A stretch of 64,000 nt of DNA from Amylostereum areolatum (taxonomy: Eukaryota; Basidiomycota; Agaricomycetes; Russulales; Stereaceae). The stretch is from positions 1 through 64,000 of the forward strand of contig SAXG01000054.1 of NCBI GenBank assembly GCA_012932865.1. The letters run 5' to 3'. Below the pieces are notes generated by a model. That model had not been told where the DNA came from, searched no databases, and saw nothing but the letters and a program-made list of their open reading frames with translations. This document shows positions 23,154-32,900 of the stretch, one piece after another. The number at the start of each line of letters is the position of its first letter. Position 1 is the stretch's first letter. Position numbers and translations under genes: made by a program.

Positions 23154-23796
23154 GGCTCGATGACGGTTGTATTGAACGACGAAAGCTGGAATGCAACGCG
23201 CCCCGTATTTGAGGCGCGAACGCGATCACGTGTTCAGTTTTTTTTACGCAAGGTACCGTACCGTACAAGTAAAGCTGTCAATCCTTCAAGCTTCAAGCTC
23301 TAAGCTCCAAAGCTTCGGAGTCGCAATCATTACAATGTAAGACGGGAGATGGAAAGGGATCGAATGAGAGAGGATGCGCCCTTTCCAGCAAATATGTATA
23401 TGCGAGCCGGATGTCGGTGTGTGATCTGCTACACGAACAACTAAAATGGATGATCGACAGCGAAATGAGGAGACCTGCACGATGATCAAGTTACGATGAA
23501 GAGACACAAGCGTGCCGTGCAGATTTTTGAAGGAAGAAGGGACACGTCGAAGCCGTAGATACCAAAACCAACCCATTGCAAAAAAAAAACATTCACAAGA
23601 CAGTAGTATACTAAGTACAGATCACCACAAATACACGCCCTCCACCGTGCGTCGACGGCCGTTGACGGGAGCATTGGAGAGCCAGTAGATCTAACAACAA
23701 GATAAGCAGGGAACCTGAAAATAGTCAGCGGTAAGCGTAGTGTTACGCGCGGCGTAGTGTCTTACCAACGAAGCCCAAGTGAGATATCTCGATCCA
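23154..23796. other. Displaced leader/promoter of BTB gene 1, then intergenic
   Basis: Immediately right of the transposon, the minus strand reads CGTCATCGAGCC before the duplicated ATG. This resembles the leader context of the other BTB genes (GACCATCG...C before ATG). A GA/CT-containing spacer follows up to the 3' end of BTB gene 2. No other gene was seen. Confidence 0.55.
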
Positions 23797-26296
23797 CTAA
23801 ACATTCGGCCAGTTTTCGCCCACGCGGCCCCTCTGAATGAGTTTTCGTTAGGTGGCAGGAAGACGGGCTGTGAAGATCTGAAGGGCACTCACCAAAAGAA
23901 ACCACGTTAGGAGTTTGGTCCAGATCATGTCTCGGACGCGCAGCCGGGTATCTTTCAGCGCCGAGATGCATGAAGGACAGACAACGTCCATCATCTCGTA
24001 GTCATTGACTATCCTAGACTGCCATAAGAAAATGTCCCCATAAGACGCACTGATACTTGGTAGCTTCTCCAGCCAGGATGACCGTATATGGTCCCCGCAA
24101 ACGGAGCTCCTTGGATATTTCTCACAACTTTCGGGCACCGTCCCTGATTTATGAAGGCTGGCGGGGACGGGCAAAAGGACGGTGGCCGTAAATTCTTGGA
24201 AGATGGCTATGCCGAAGAGTAATGCCTTCACTTCTTCTGCGGTGAGACTGGATGTGTCCGACTTGCGATAAATCCCGGGGCCACACCGCCCATTCCGTGC
24301 GTGCACGCGGAGGAGATCGTAGTATGCGACAGGTAGCACCTCCGGAACGTCGCAGTCAATCGCGAGACGTATGGACTTGGCTAGCGGAGGGATTACGCGT
24401 AAAGTTGGAATGCGTACTCTAAACTGAATGGAACCACTCACCAGGATCTTCATACAGGCTAGAAACATCAAAAGTATCATTGATACCAACGTCTTTGGGG
24501 AACGTCCGTGGTGATGCTGTTCTGCAGATCGTCCCAATCCGCGAGTTTGGAAGGCCAGACGAGTTTGAAAGCGGCGACGGCTGCACTTCGCAAGTTCGGG
24601 ACGTCGTACTTCGTGGCCAAGCGTATGATGCCCGCGTACACCACCAGCAGTTGCCTCAGCATCAATCTATGATGGCCAGTTGGGGTGAGTCGAATGGCGT
24701 GACCGGAGGTTCACGCTGGCTTCACGTCAGCTTGAATCTAAACCCCTGATTCGAGTTCCATCCCGCTTTTCCGTCAGTGTAAGCCAATTCCACGCCAAAG
24801 TCAGCGTGAGCACAAGCTGGTCCGTCGGTTTCAAGCCCATTTCACTGGCATTTGTAAGAAGTGGAAAGAACGGAGTCCCCGCGCGATGAGTCTGAAGTCG
24901 ATTATGTAAGCAATGTCAATTTTCGTCGTCGCGCGGTGTCGTTCTTGTTTCCTCTCACCACCTCCACCGCTCAACGTCAACTCCCTCCACCTGGCCACAG
25001 CATCTCATCTACCACTGGAGACCCCGGTATAGCTGATTTCGAGACCGGAATCACATATCGGAATCTCCTCAAAGAGTGGGCTTTGACCACCCCACCCTTT
25101 CCCCTTCGCTCACATCAATGTCGAGGTCTCCAGCCCGCTCTCTCATGAGCATGAGTAGCATTGAGACAACAGCCTGGGTGCGTGTTAGTATCTCTCACTT
25201 CCTGCTCGTCTGTCTCACCACGCCACTCATGCATAGGCCCTACTAGTACCCCTGGGGATCTCTTGTTGCCGAGGGCTCTTTCGCACTTATGGGCTTTGCT
25301 CTCGGTCTTTCCTCGTGTTCTTGGTCTCTACTCGCGGTCTCGGTCTTTGCTTGCAGTCTTGGCCTGTGGTTGTCGTCTCGCTCCTCGCTCTCGGTCCCCC
25401 TGGGTCTCTGGTTTTTGCTCGCTGGCACTTGCTAGGTTATCTCAATCCCGTTTTGCTGGCATGCCAGGTAACACACTCTAATTCATTTTTCATTCCTCCT
25501 TTTGGACCCGTAGACATCCTGTAACACCCCCCATGTACTTTGTATGGTAGTTCTCGGAATGATATATATATTACGATGCTTTGTTTGCTTCCACATTGGG
25601 ATGATAAGATTGCGATAAGCATGATTTGAGCCAGCATCCCGCCGATTGCTCCTTGACGAGCTTAGTAAGATAATTGGATTGAATCCGAAGGAACTCAGCT
25701 TCCGACCCAAGGGAGCCCGTTGAGTCTGATATCAGCATGACATTTTTGGATTCCATCCGGTGTCACGCTAGCATCACACTCAGGGGCATGATATCGGAAT
25801 GAAGCTGAAGGATCTGCTGGTGGTGTACCCGTTTGGAAGTGTCTTGAGACGGGGCACGCCGTGGTGGCGGTGAGCATACCTGTAACGACTCGCGTCGGAC
25901 GGCCGCCTTGCAGAAACCCGAGAAGAAGAACGCACTCGGGGTAATAGAGAGCCTTCAGAAAGTGCGCTACGTCATCCAGGGAATAGGGCATGTCCATCAC
26001 AGGCAGGCTCCTCATACGCCTCCGATCCAACGTCGAACGCGGTCTGAGGTCCATCGAAAAGGTCGCGGAATACGGACGAATGAAGAGCGAGCACGCCCTT
26101 GTGCGCTTTGTAGAGCGTGTGCTGTGGTGCGGGGGATGTCGGGGGCGTGAAGACGGTACGAAGAAGGATGTTGCCGTCGGGGAGCCAGAGGTCGGTGCTC
26201 TTGACGATGACTGGCGCGGCGTCTCCGCCTTCGGCGCGAAGACGCTTGGGAGGGCGGTCTATATCTGGCAAGGAGGAGGTCGATGCGGAGGCCATG
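23797..26296 (-). pseudogene. BTB/POZ-domain protein 2, split by a transposon
   Basis: Start at 26296 (MASASTSSLPDIDRP). The BTB/POZ domain covers STDLWLPDGNILLRT through SLDDVAHFLKALYYP. After an intron (about 25938-25883) exon 2 reads YAHRHHGV and is interrupted at 25827 by a 1,187-bp insert (24639-25825). It resumes at 24636 with AGIIRLATKYDVPNLRSAAV. The rest is complete: IRLAIDCDVPEVLPVAYYDL, the CEKYP/VCGDH and CPSC cysteines, and a last exon ending RGRVGENWPNV (stop at 23797-23799). Removing the insert and one TA restores the phase seen in the paralogues, so this was a functional gene until the insertion. There are no other frame breaks. As it stands the protein must be truncated after the BTB domain unless the insert is spliced out. 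Confidence 0.8.
24639..25825. mobile_element. Non-autonomous DNA transposon with TA target duplication
   Basis: The insert lies within exon 2 of BTB gene 2. Its ends are imperfect inverted repeats starting CACCACCAGCAG. About 25 of the first 30 bases match, and weaker similarity continues to about 75 bp, including GCGTGAC-CCGGA words. TA dinucleotides flank it at 24637-24638 and 25826-25827. The paralogues at 20-21 kb and 31 kb have an uninterrupted CCTGCGTACCCGTCC at the equivalent site, which confirms the exact borders. It encodes no transposase. A degenerate CTCGGTCTTTG-like tract lies at about 25280-25420. TA duplication suggests the Tc1/mariner type, but superfamily assignment rests on that alone. 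Confidence 0.8.
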
Positions 26297-26666
26297 GGTC
26301 GGCGATGGTCGCAATAATGGTAAGGATGCAGGTGAAGGTGAAAAGAGGGGATGAGGCCGAGAAGGCCGACGGCGGCGGCCAAATCGCAAAGGTTGCACGT
26401 GACACTGCCCCGGTCCGGCGCCTTGGATGTGAGCCCGCCCGTTCCGCGAAGAGGTCTCGGAGTGACGGAGTCGGAGACTCGTCTCTTTGCTTGTACTTCC
26501 AACCACACCCCTAACCAACCAACCCCTTCTTTGTTCTCAAACTACATTCTTTCACCGCTCAACGACGAACGGCGAGGACCACGGCCCGGGAGTCACCGAC
26601 CACGAACGACTACGGACCACGAACGATCGAAAGCACTCCTCGTACTGGCAGGCAGATCACTAAGTT
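26297..26666. promoter_or_regulatory. Shared head-to-head promoter region (BTB gene 2 / F-box 2)
   Basis: About 370 bp separate the two divergent start codons. The left half is pyrimidine-rich on the minus strand, as expected for a leader. No TATA box was convincing. It is inferred to be a bidirectional promoter from geometry only. Confidence 0.4.
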
Positions 26667-28506
26667 ATGGCTGGAGAGGAAATAGTCATTAAGGTGTGTT
26701 TTTTATGCGTACCGTCTCTTCCGTCGTCCTAACTCATGAGGACAGTCCACGCCGTATGACTCCCCGCTCTCCCGCGACCCCGACGCTCGCCGGAACGCGT
26801 GGAACATCCTCCAAACGAGGGAGCGGATCGCGTACGCGGCCCTGTGCAAGATACGGACGGAGATGAACGCGCTCCTGCCCATCTCCCTCCTGCCCGTCGA
26901 AGTCCTCTGCGAAGTCTTCGCCCTCGCCGCCGCCGCGGACCCCATGTCCGTCTCTCGCCGCCTCCCTCGCGCGAGCGGTTGGATCGTCCTCTCCTACGTC
27001 TGCAGGAGCTGGCGAGAGACCGCCCTCGGCTGCCCCACGCTCTGGACGGCCGTACCGCTCAACGGTGGGAAGGACTGGCTCGCCACGTTTCTGGACCGTT
27101 CCCGCGCGGCTGCCATCGACGTCACGGCGTCGGCCATGAACCTGCAGCGGCGCGCCATCTTGACCGTCTTGCCCGAGCACCTCCACCGCGTCCGCAAGAT
27201 TTCCGTCTACGTGGACAGCCAAGACATCCTTGACGCCCTGTCCTCGCCCGCCCCCCGCCTCGAACATCTCGACCTCGCCTGCTTCGTCCACGGCCCCGCG
27301 CCCCTCTCCTTCCCGGACCTCTTCGCCGGCCACGCCCCGCGCCTCGCCACCGTCGCCCTCTCCGAGTCCCCCGCCTTTCCCGCACACCCCACCCTCTACG
27401 CCAACGTCTCCAAATTCACCGTCCACCGCAGCCTGCTCGACCCTAACACGTTCCGCGTCCCCTCCGTCTCCGCCTTCTTTTCCACTCTGCAAAGCATGTC
27501 CAGGATCACGGACCTGCAGCTGAACGGCTGTCTCCCCGCGATGTCGGGCCCGCCGTGGCCGGAACACGCCCTCCATCTCCCCCACCTTTCCCACTTGGAG
27601 CTCGTCGGCCCCATCGCGCACGTCTCCGGCGTCCTGCACCAGATCCGGCTCGCGCGAGCGTGCACCCTCCGCGTGCTCTGCGAGATGTCGGACGACCCGT
27701 CGACGGACGCGCACGACGTGCCCGCGCTCGTCCGCGCCCTGCACCAGACAGGGTTTTTCGGCTCGAGCGCGCACAAGCCCGGAGACGCGTTCGTCGTGCG
27801 CGCGCTCAGCCTGTCCTCCTACGTCGAGGACCGCCTCGACGTCTCCGCGTGGCGCACGCCCTGCTGCGCCGACGACTGCAGCGCGCTCCTCTCCCACAAG
27901 GACGCGCAGCTCTCGCTCGACTTCGAGTGGCCCGAGACGGTCACGCCCGCCGCGCACGAGCGGCGCCATTCCGCCGTGGCCGCGTTCGTGTGCCGCGCGC
28001 TCCCGCTCGCCGCGCTCGAGGTCCTCCTCGTCGAGTCCCTCTGGTTTGGGTGGTCCGCGGACAAGTGGAGAACGCTCTTCGGACGGTGCGCGAACGTGAG
28101 GTCCGTGCACAGCGGGCACGTGGATGCGATCGCCCTCCTCCACGCGCTCCTCCCTCCCTCCGCGCCCGGGCCACCGTCCGACGGCGGCGCGAGCGAGGTC
28201 CTGTTCCCGTCCCTCTCCAGCGTGTCCGTCTTCCACGCCGACTTCTCCGGACTCGCGACGGGGGGCTCCGCGGAGGCCGCGCGCGACTGGCTGCGCAGGC
28301 TTTTCGAGGCGCGACGCGCGATGGGCCATCCTGTGGCGAAGCTGCTGGTGGGGAAGAACGACAGCACGCGGGATTGGGCTGCGGGGTTGCGGGACGTCGC
28401 GAGCGTGCTTTGGCTGCACGAGGTGCTGGCCATGGGGCGTGATACCCTCTTCACGAGCACGGACTGGCAGGCGTACGACTGGGATCAGGACGGGCATTGG
28501 GATTAG
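26667..28506 (+). CDS. F-box protein, paralogue 2
   Basis: Exon 1 (26667-26693) encodes nine residues. A 52-nt intron (26694-26745) is followed by one long exon (26746-28506), giving 595 residues. The F-box region is LLPISLLPVEVLCEVF followed by LSYVCRSWRETALGCPTLW. It was chosen by comparison with paralogue 1, which has the identical exon layout and whose intron sequences also match (CCGTCTCTTCCGTCGTCCTA). The C-terminal part is a leucine-rich, degenerate LRR-like region ending DWDQDGHWD. Its predicted role is SKP1-CUL1 substrate receptor. Codons are very GC-rich and the frame is free of breaks. It lies between BTB genes 2 and 3, head-to-head with the former and convergent with the latter. 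Confidence 0.87.
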
Positions 28507-28720
28507 AGGTGGGCCGTGCACAGTGCTCTTAAGTTCCAAACTTGAATGCTCGGTTCCTCCTGCTCGTACTTAGGCTTGGCGTTTGAACTTTGAAGGAACA
28601 GGGACGCGTGGAATCCGGACGGGGTACTTAGTCTACCAACACAAAATAATACAGTGACCGCGTTGGATATGTTGCCTTGCTAAACGTAGCCCGCGGCTCG
28701 AACACGACATCCTAGCCCTC

Positions 28721-30038
28721 TCACGCCGTCGCCCAATTGTCGCCCACGCGGTCGGTCTAAATCGGTTTCTCGTCAGGGTGAACAGAGAAAACTCGGGCAG
28801 CAAAAAAAGAAAGCCCGTGAAGGCCAGTCACCAATCTGAAGTACTTCGGGAGCCGGCTCCAGAAATGCTCGCGGGCGCGCGCCCGGCGGTCCGTCAGCTT
28901 GTGCATGCACGAAGAACAGATCGGGTCCGGCCCTATCGTGTCGTAGTCGTTCGCGACCGTGTGCAGCCACAAGAGCACGTCGCCGTATTCGTTCACGTGC
29001 TTGAGCTGCTTCAGCCAGTGGGACCGTATGCGGTCTCCGCAGACGCTCTTGGGACGCTTCTGGCAGCCCGATAAGGCCTTCCCGGGTTCGTGCATGTCGT
29101 CGGGGAGGGGGATGAGGTGGATGTTGGTAAGGTCTTGGAGGGTGGCCATGCCCTCGACCAGCGCCTTCATCTCTCCCGTGCTCAGGATCGACGTGTCCGT
29201 TTTGCGAACGACCCCGGGCCCACACTTGCCGTTGCGCACGTGGACGCGCAGGAGGTCGTAGTATGCGATCGGCAGCAGCTCCGGTACGTTTAGATCGATC
29301 GCGAGGCGGATCGACTTGGCTGACAGGAAAGGTACGTCGATGCCGAGTGGGTGAATACACTCGACGCTGGGAGAGGGGCCGCTTACCGGGGTCCTCGTAC
29401 AGCTGGGACACGTCCAGCACCTGGCCCTCGGCGAGATCCTTGGGGTAATCCTCGTTCGTGGTGATGCTGTTCTGCAGCTCGTGCCAATCCGCGAGCCGGG
29501 TGGGCCACACGATTTGGAACGCGGTGATGACCGTATCGCGCAGGTTCTGGACGTCGTACTTCGTCGCCAACCGGAGGATGCCTGGATACTCTGGCGGGAT
29601 TGTCGTGTACCTCCGCGGCACGAGGCGATGCAGCTGCGTGGTCCTATCGTGCCCTGCTGTCGTACCGCTGTCGTACCAGGAACGAGGAAGAACGACGCAC
29701 TCGGGAAAGTATAAAGCACTCAGAAAGTGCGCCACATCGTCCGGGGAGTCCGGCATGTCCATGATGGGAAGCCCCTCGAACGTCTCCGATCCGATATGGA
29801 ACGCGGCCTGAGGGCCGTCGAAGAGATCGCGAAAGACGGAGGAGTGGAGGGCGAGAACGCCCTTGTGGACTTTGTAGAGAATATGGTGTGGCGCGGGGGA
29901 TCCGGCGGGCGTGGAGATGGTGCGAAGCAGGATGTTGCCGTCCTGTATCCAAAGTTCGCCGCTCCGCATGATGATCGGAGCGATGTCGTCGACCATGTCG
30001 TCCGAAGACGAGGAGGGTGTGGAGGCTGTAGAGGACAT
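28721..30038 (-). CDS. BTB/POZ-domain protein 3
   Basis: Start at 30038 (MSSTASTPSSSSDD). The BTB/POZ domain spans SGELWIQDGNILLRT, YKVHKGVLALHSSVFRDLFDG and MDMPDSPDDVAHFLSALYFP. An intron of about 112 nt (donor GTGCGTCG at about 29706, acceptor GCGGAG) leads to YTTIPPEYPGILRLATKYDV. The third exon has IRLAIDLNVPELLPIAYYDL and the Cys set (SGCQKRPKSVCGDR, ICSSC). The last exon after a 75-nt intron encodes TDRVGDNWATA. All exons are in phase and no transposon interrupts it, so it is probably the functional reference member here. Its role is as for the other BTB proteins, probable CUL3 adaptor. The C-terminal Cys pattern may bind zinc, but this is not established. Confidence 0.87.
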
Positions 30039-30469
30039 GGTCGCCCACGACTGAGAATGATAATGAAGGTCGGGAGTTGCTGATTGCCAAAAGACGCCTG
30101 ACGACGGCGGCCGTGAGAAGGGCGTGTGGAAGAATCTGCATGCACGTCATTTCTCTATGAACGAACTTACAAAGGTACATGGCCAAGTACGAGCTGCATC
30201 GACCGATACTATAATAGATGGGAGTTTATACTTAGAATGCTGTGATTCGGCGGTCGTTACTTCGTACGCCCGTCGCCGCATACCCGGAATCATCGTGTTG
30301 GATTACTCTTGAAAATGATAAGTACGTGTAAAGCAGTAGTAGAAGATTATGGTAGATCGGAGGAAGAATTATCGAAGACAGTAACCATAATATGTATATC
30401 TCGTCTGGCACAGTCATAGAAATGGGGTAACCGTATAGACCACGGGCTTGAGGTAATAGAATATGAATG
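30039..30469. other. Intergenic between BTB gene 3 and the BTB remnant
   Basis: About 430 bp. It holds the 5' leader of BTB gene 3 (the minus strand reads GTGGGCGACC before ATG) and then AT-richer unique sequence. No gene was seen. Confidence 0.5.
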
Positions 30470-30591
30470 AGGACGATGTTGCCATCAGAGAGCCAGAGGT
30501 CGGTGATCTTGATGACTGTTGGCGCAACACCATCTCCTTCGACGCGAGAGCGTTTCGGGGGGCGCTCAGATGCCAAGGATGATGTGGCCAT
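30470..30591 (-). pseudogene. BTB-family N-terminal remnant (gene 4)
   Basis: It starts with MATSSLASERPPKRSRVEG and continues ITDLWLSDGNIVL, the first 40 codons of the family. Leader-like sequence upstream (GCATCACCGACC before ATG) also matches the family. Homology stops abruptly after GNIVL, and the downstream sequence is unrelated, with no BTB domain or C-terminal exon. It is a truncated copy left by an internal deletion or rearrangement, not a working gene. Confidence 0.75.
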
Positions 30592-30833
30592 GGTCGGTGA
30601 TGCTCGCGGCAGATAGCTGAAAGTTAAGGACAACGACGACCGCGCGCCGGCGCCAAAAAGGAAAACGCGGTCATGCCAGTGTGTACGTGATCCAATTGCC
30701 CGTAGTACATACCACAGTGGAACATAGTCCATATATAGAAAGCTTGAAATCAGGGCATCTATAGTTACAGGCCACTCGGCAAGACGACAGGATTATGTAT
30801 CGAGTAGGTATGTATTCGTATCGTCATTCGGCG

Positions 30834-32111
30834 CTAAGTTCCCGCCCAATTTTGCCCTACCAGTCCAGTCTAAATTTCAGCGAGTCAGCCTTGAAGCTTG
30901 AACAACATCGATCAGCAGCACAATGTGATCAGTCCTCACCAGTGCGAAGAAAATAGGGAGACACCTCCATATAATATCTCTGTATCCCGACAGGATGGCT
31001 GCAGGTGAGGCACTGCACGATGTGCACGCAGCACTCGCTTTGAGCGTGTTTGCCGTCGTGTGAAGCCACATCAGACTGTCGCCAAGCGATATATCCATCG
31101 AGATATTGTCCAGCCACTCCCTCTGTAGGGTCTCGTTGCAAGGACCTTGTTCGCATTCTGCGGATGTCCGTGATTCGATGTGTTTATGGAAAGGGCCAAT
31201 CATGAGAGTGCCCGCCACGTGTTGAACCTCGCCTATGCCTATAAGAAGATGTTCGAGCTCTTCTACGCTGAGGATGGATATATTGCGTTCGCGGAAGTAC
31301 TTGGACGCAGGAGAGCACCCCCCATTTCGCGCATAGATCCGCGCGAGGTCGTAATATGCGACGGGGAGCACTTCTGGAACGCCACAATCGTACGCAAGCC
31401 GAATAGCTTTCGCTAATCATACGAAAACGAGCGGGTCGGCCAACGGAGACAGTATTATTTAAGGAAAAGGTGTCACGCACTGGGGTCTTCGTAGAGGTCA
31501 GAGACGTCCGCCCTCTCGCCCTCGTTAACTTCCGGGAAGGGTCCATCCTTGAGGATGGCCATCTGTAGGCTGTCCCAATCGGCGAGCCTCGAGGGCCACA
31601 CGAGCTTGAGAGCGGAGATCATTGACTCGCGCAGACTTTGGACGTCGTATTTGGTGGACAGTCGAAGGATACCTGCGTACCCGTCCGGAAGCATCTTTAG
31701 GGGTGGCGCGACATGATGCCGTTGAGTGTATCTGCAAGAAGGTCACATCATATATTTACTTCAGATATGAAAGCAGATTTCAACGCACTGTGGAAAGTAA
31801 AGGGCTTTGAGGAAATGCCCAATGTCGTCGGGGGAGTCAAGCATGTCCATCACTGGAAGCTTCTCGAACGTCTCCGATCCAACATCGAAAGCAGCCTGAG
31901 GCCCGTCAAAAAGATCGCGGAAGACTGATGAGTTGAGGGCGAGAACACCCTTGTGGATTTTGTAGAGTGTGTGATGGGGTGTGGCAGACTTCGGGGGTGT
32001 GGAGATGGTGCGAAAGATGATGTTGCCGTCGAGGAGCCAAAGGTCAGTGCTCTTGACGATGGCTGGCGCAGTAGAATCTCTTGCTATATGAGGAAGTTTA
32101 GAGGAAGCCAT
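30834..32111 (-). CDS. BTB/POZ-domain protein 5
   Basis: Start at 32111 (MASSKLPHIARDS). The BTB/POZ domain covers STDLWLLDGNIIFRT, YKIHKGVLALNSSVFRDLFDG and MDMLDSPDDIGHFLKALYFP. A short intron follows, then YTQRHHVAP and LPDGYAGILRLSTKYDVQSL, with the segment RADVSDLYEDP before the next intron. The third exon gives IRLAYDCGVPEVLPVAYYDL and the Cys set (CEQGPCNE, ACTSC). An intron of about 68 nt precedes the last exon TGLVGQNWAGT. Splice phases match BTB genes 1-3 and no frame break was found. It is closest to BTB gene 1 (shared YTQRH, KDGPFPE and AYDC blocks). Its role is inferred to be ubiquitin-ligase adaptor. Confidence 0.83.
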
Positions 32112-32503
32112 GATTGACGATGGTCGTTCAGATGAAAGCTGAAAGCCCTGATAACGACGGCGCCAAACCCCAAAGGCGCGACGACAGTGAGATCATGATA
32201 CGTGGGAATAAAACGTACTATGCAAGACAGCCTCGAGGCAGCCGTACTTAGCTAATTGGGATGCAGAGCTACTTATTGGAAGGGCAGTTCGGACTGATAG
32301 CGAGAATAAACGAAATGAGTGTTCTGCGCAGGCGATGACCAGATTTCACTCTCAACATTGAGTAAGATGGCGAAAGCCCTGGTATGGTACACACCCATTC
32401 AAAGCGCCAGCATCGAACCAGAACATCACGCTATCCTTTCAGCCTCTCCATGGGCACGTCGGTCGGTCTCGTGCGGCCTCCCAGCCATCCCTCGCATGAC
32501 GCG
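32112..32503. other. Intergenic; leader of BTB gene 5
   Basis: The first 60 bp resemble the leaders of other BTB genes (the minus strand reads GAACGACCATCGTCAATC before ATG). The rest is unique sequence that may contain the last exon of the hypothetical minus-strand gene to the right. I see nothing definite. Confidence 0.4.
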
Positions 32504-32900
32504 CTACTCCAACCTCCCGCACGCACGAAGCTTCAGGTTGAGTGTCAGCTCGAGGTCGCCTGCGACGAAAGGGAAGGTGACAATCGGAACTGGGGAGAGG
32601 CCGGACGCAGACTGCAGACCAACTGGGGTTTTTGGATCGACGCGCGTAACCGTGGTGTCGTCGATAAACAGGACGTCGGGCACGCGATGATGCACTTGAG
32701 CGCCCAAGTATGACTGCCATGCTTGATAGAACCACGCGCATCGTGCTCGCGAAGGAAGCTGGCAGTACTTAGTTGAGTCGACTACAGCCAGCAGCGAGAG
32801 TTAGTGTATGCCCTGGGTAAAGTCACGACCAAAAACATACCGGATTGTGGAGCATGGGCGCCGCGGGAGCCGCAGCCATCGCATGGAGTGGCGCGGGCGT
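32504..32900 (-). CDS. Hypothetical protein, two exons of a possibly larger gene
   Basis: On the minus strand an open frame TPCDGCGSRGAHAPQS is joined across a GT-AG intron to VDSTKYCQLPSR. The intron (about 32780-32839) has the donor GTATGT, a CACTAAC branch site near the 3' end and the acceptor TGTAG. The frame continues for about 75 residues with coding-like composition (VPDVLFIDDTTVTRVDP, PIVTFPFVAGDLELTLNL). A donor-like GTGCGT near 32520 suggests a further downstream exon. The upstream extent (toward 33430) is unclear. The CxxC...YC arrangement is only loosely zinc-finger-like. No family was recognised. Confidence 0.35.

Noticed and set aside
23272..23312. Small AAGCTT-rich repeat (CAAGCTTCAAGCTCTAAGC)
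   Set aside because: Short local duplication without flanking structure; not supported as a repeat family.
26734..28539. 601-codon minus-strand open frame
   Set aside because: Antisense shadow of the GC-rich F-box paralogue 2. The plus strand has the F-box motif and the intron structure shared with paralogue 1.
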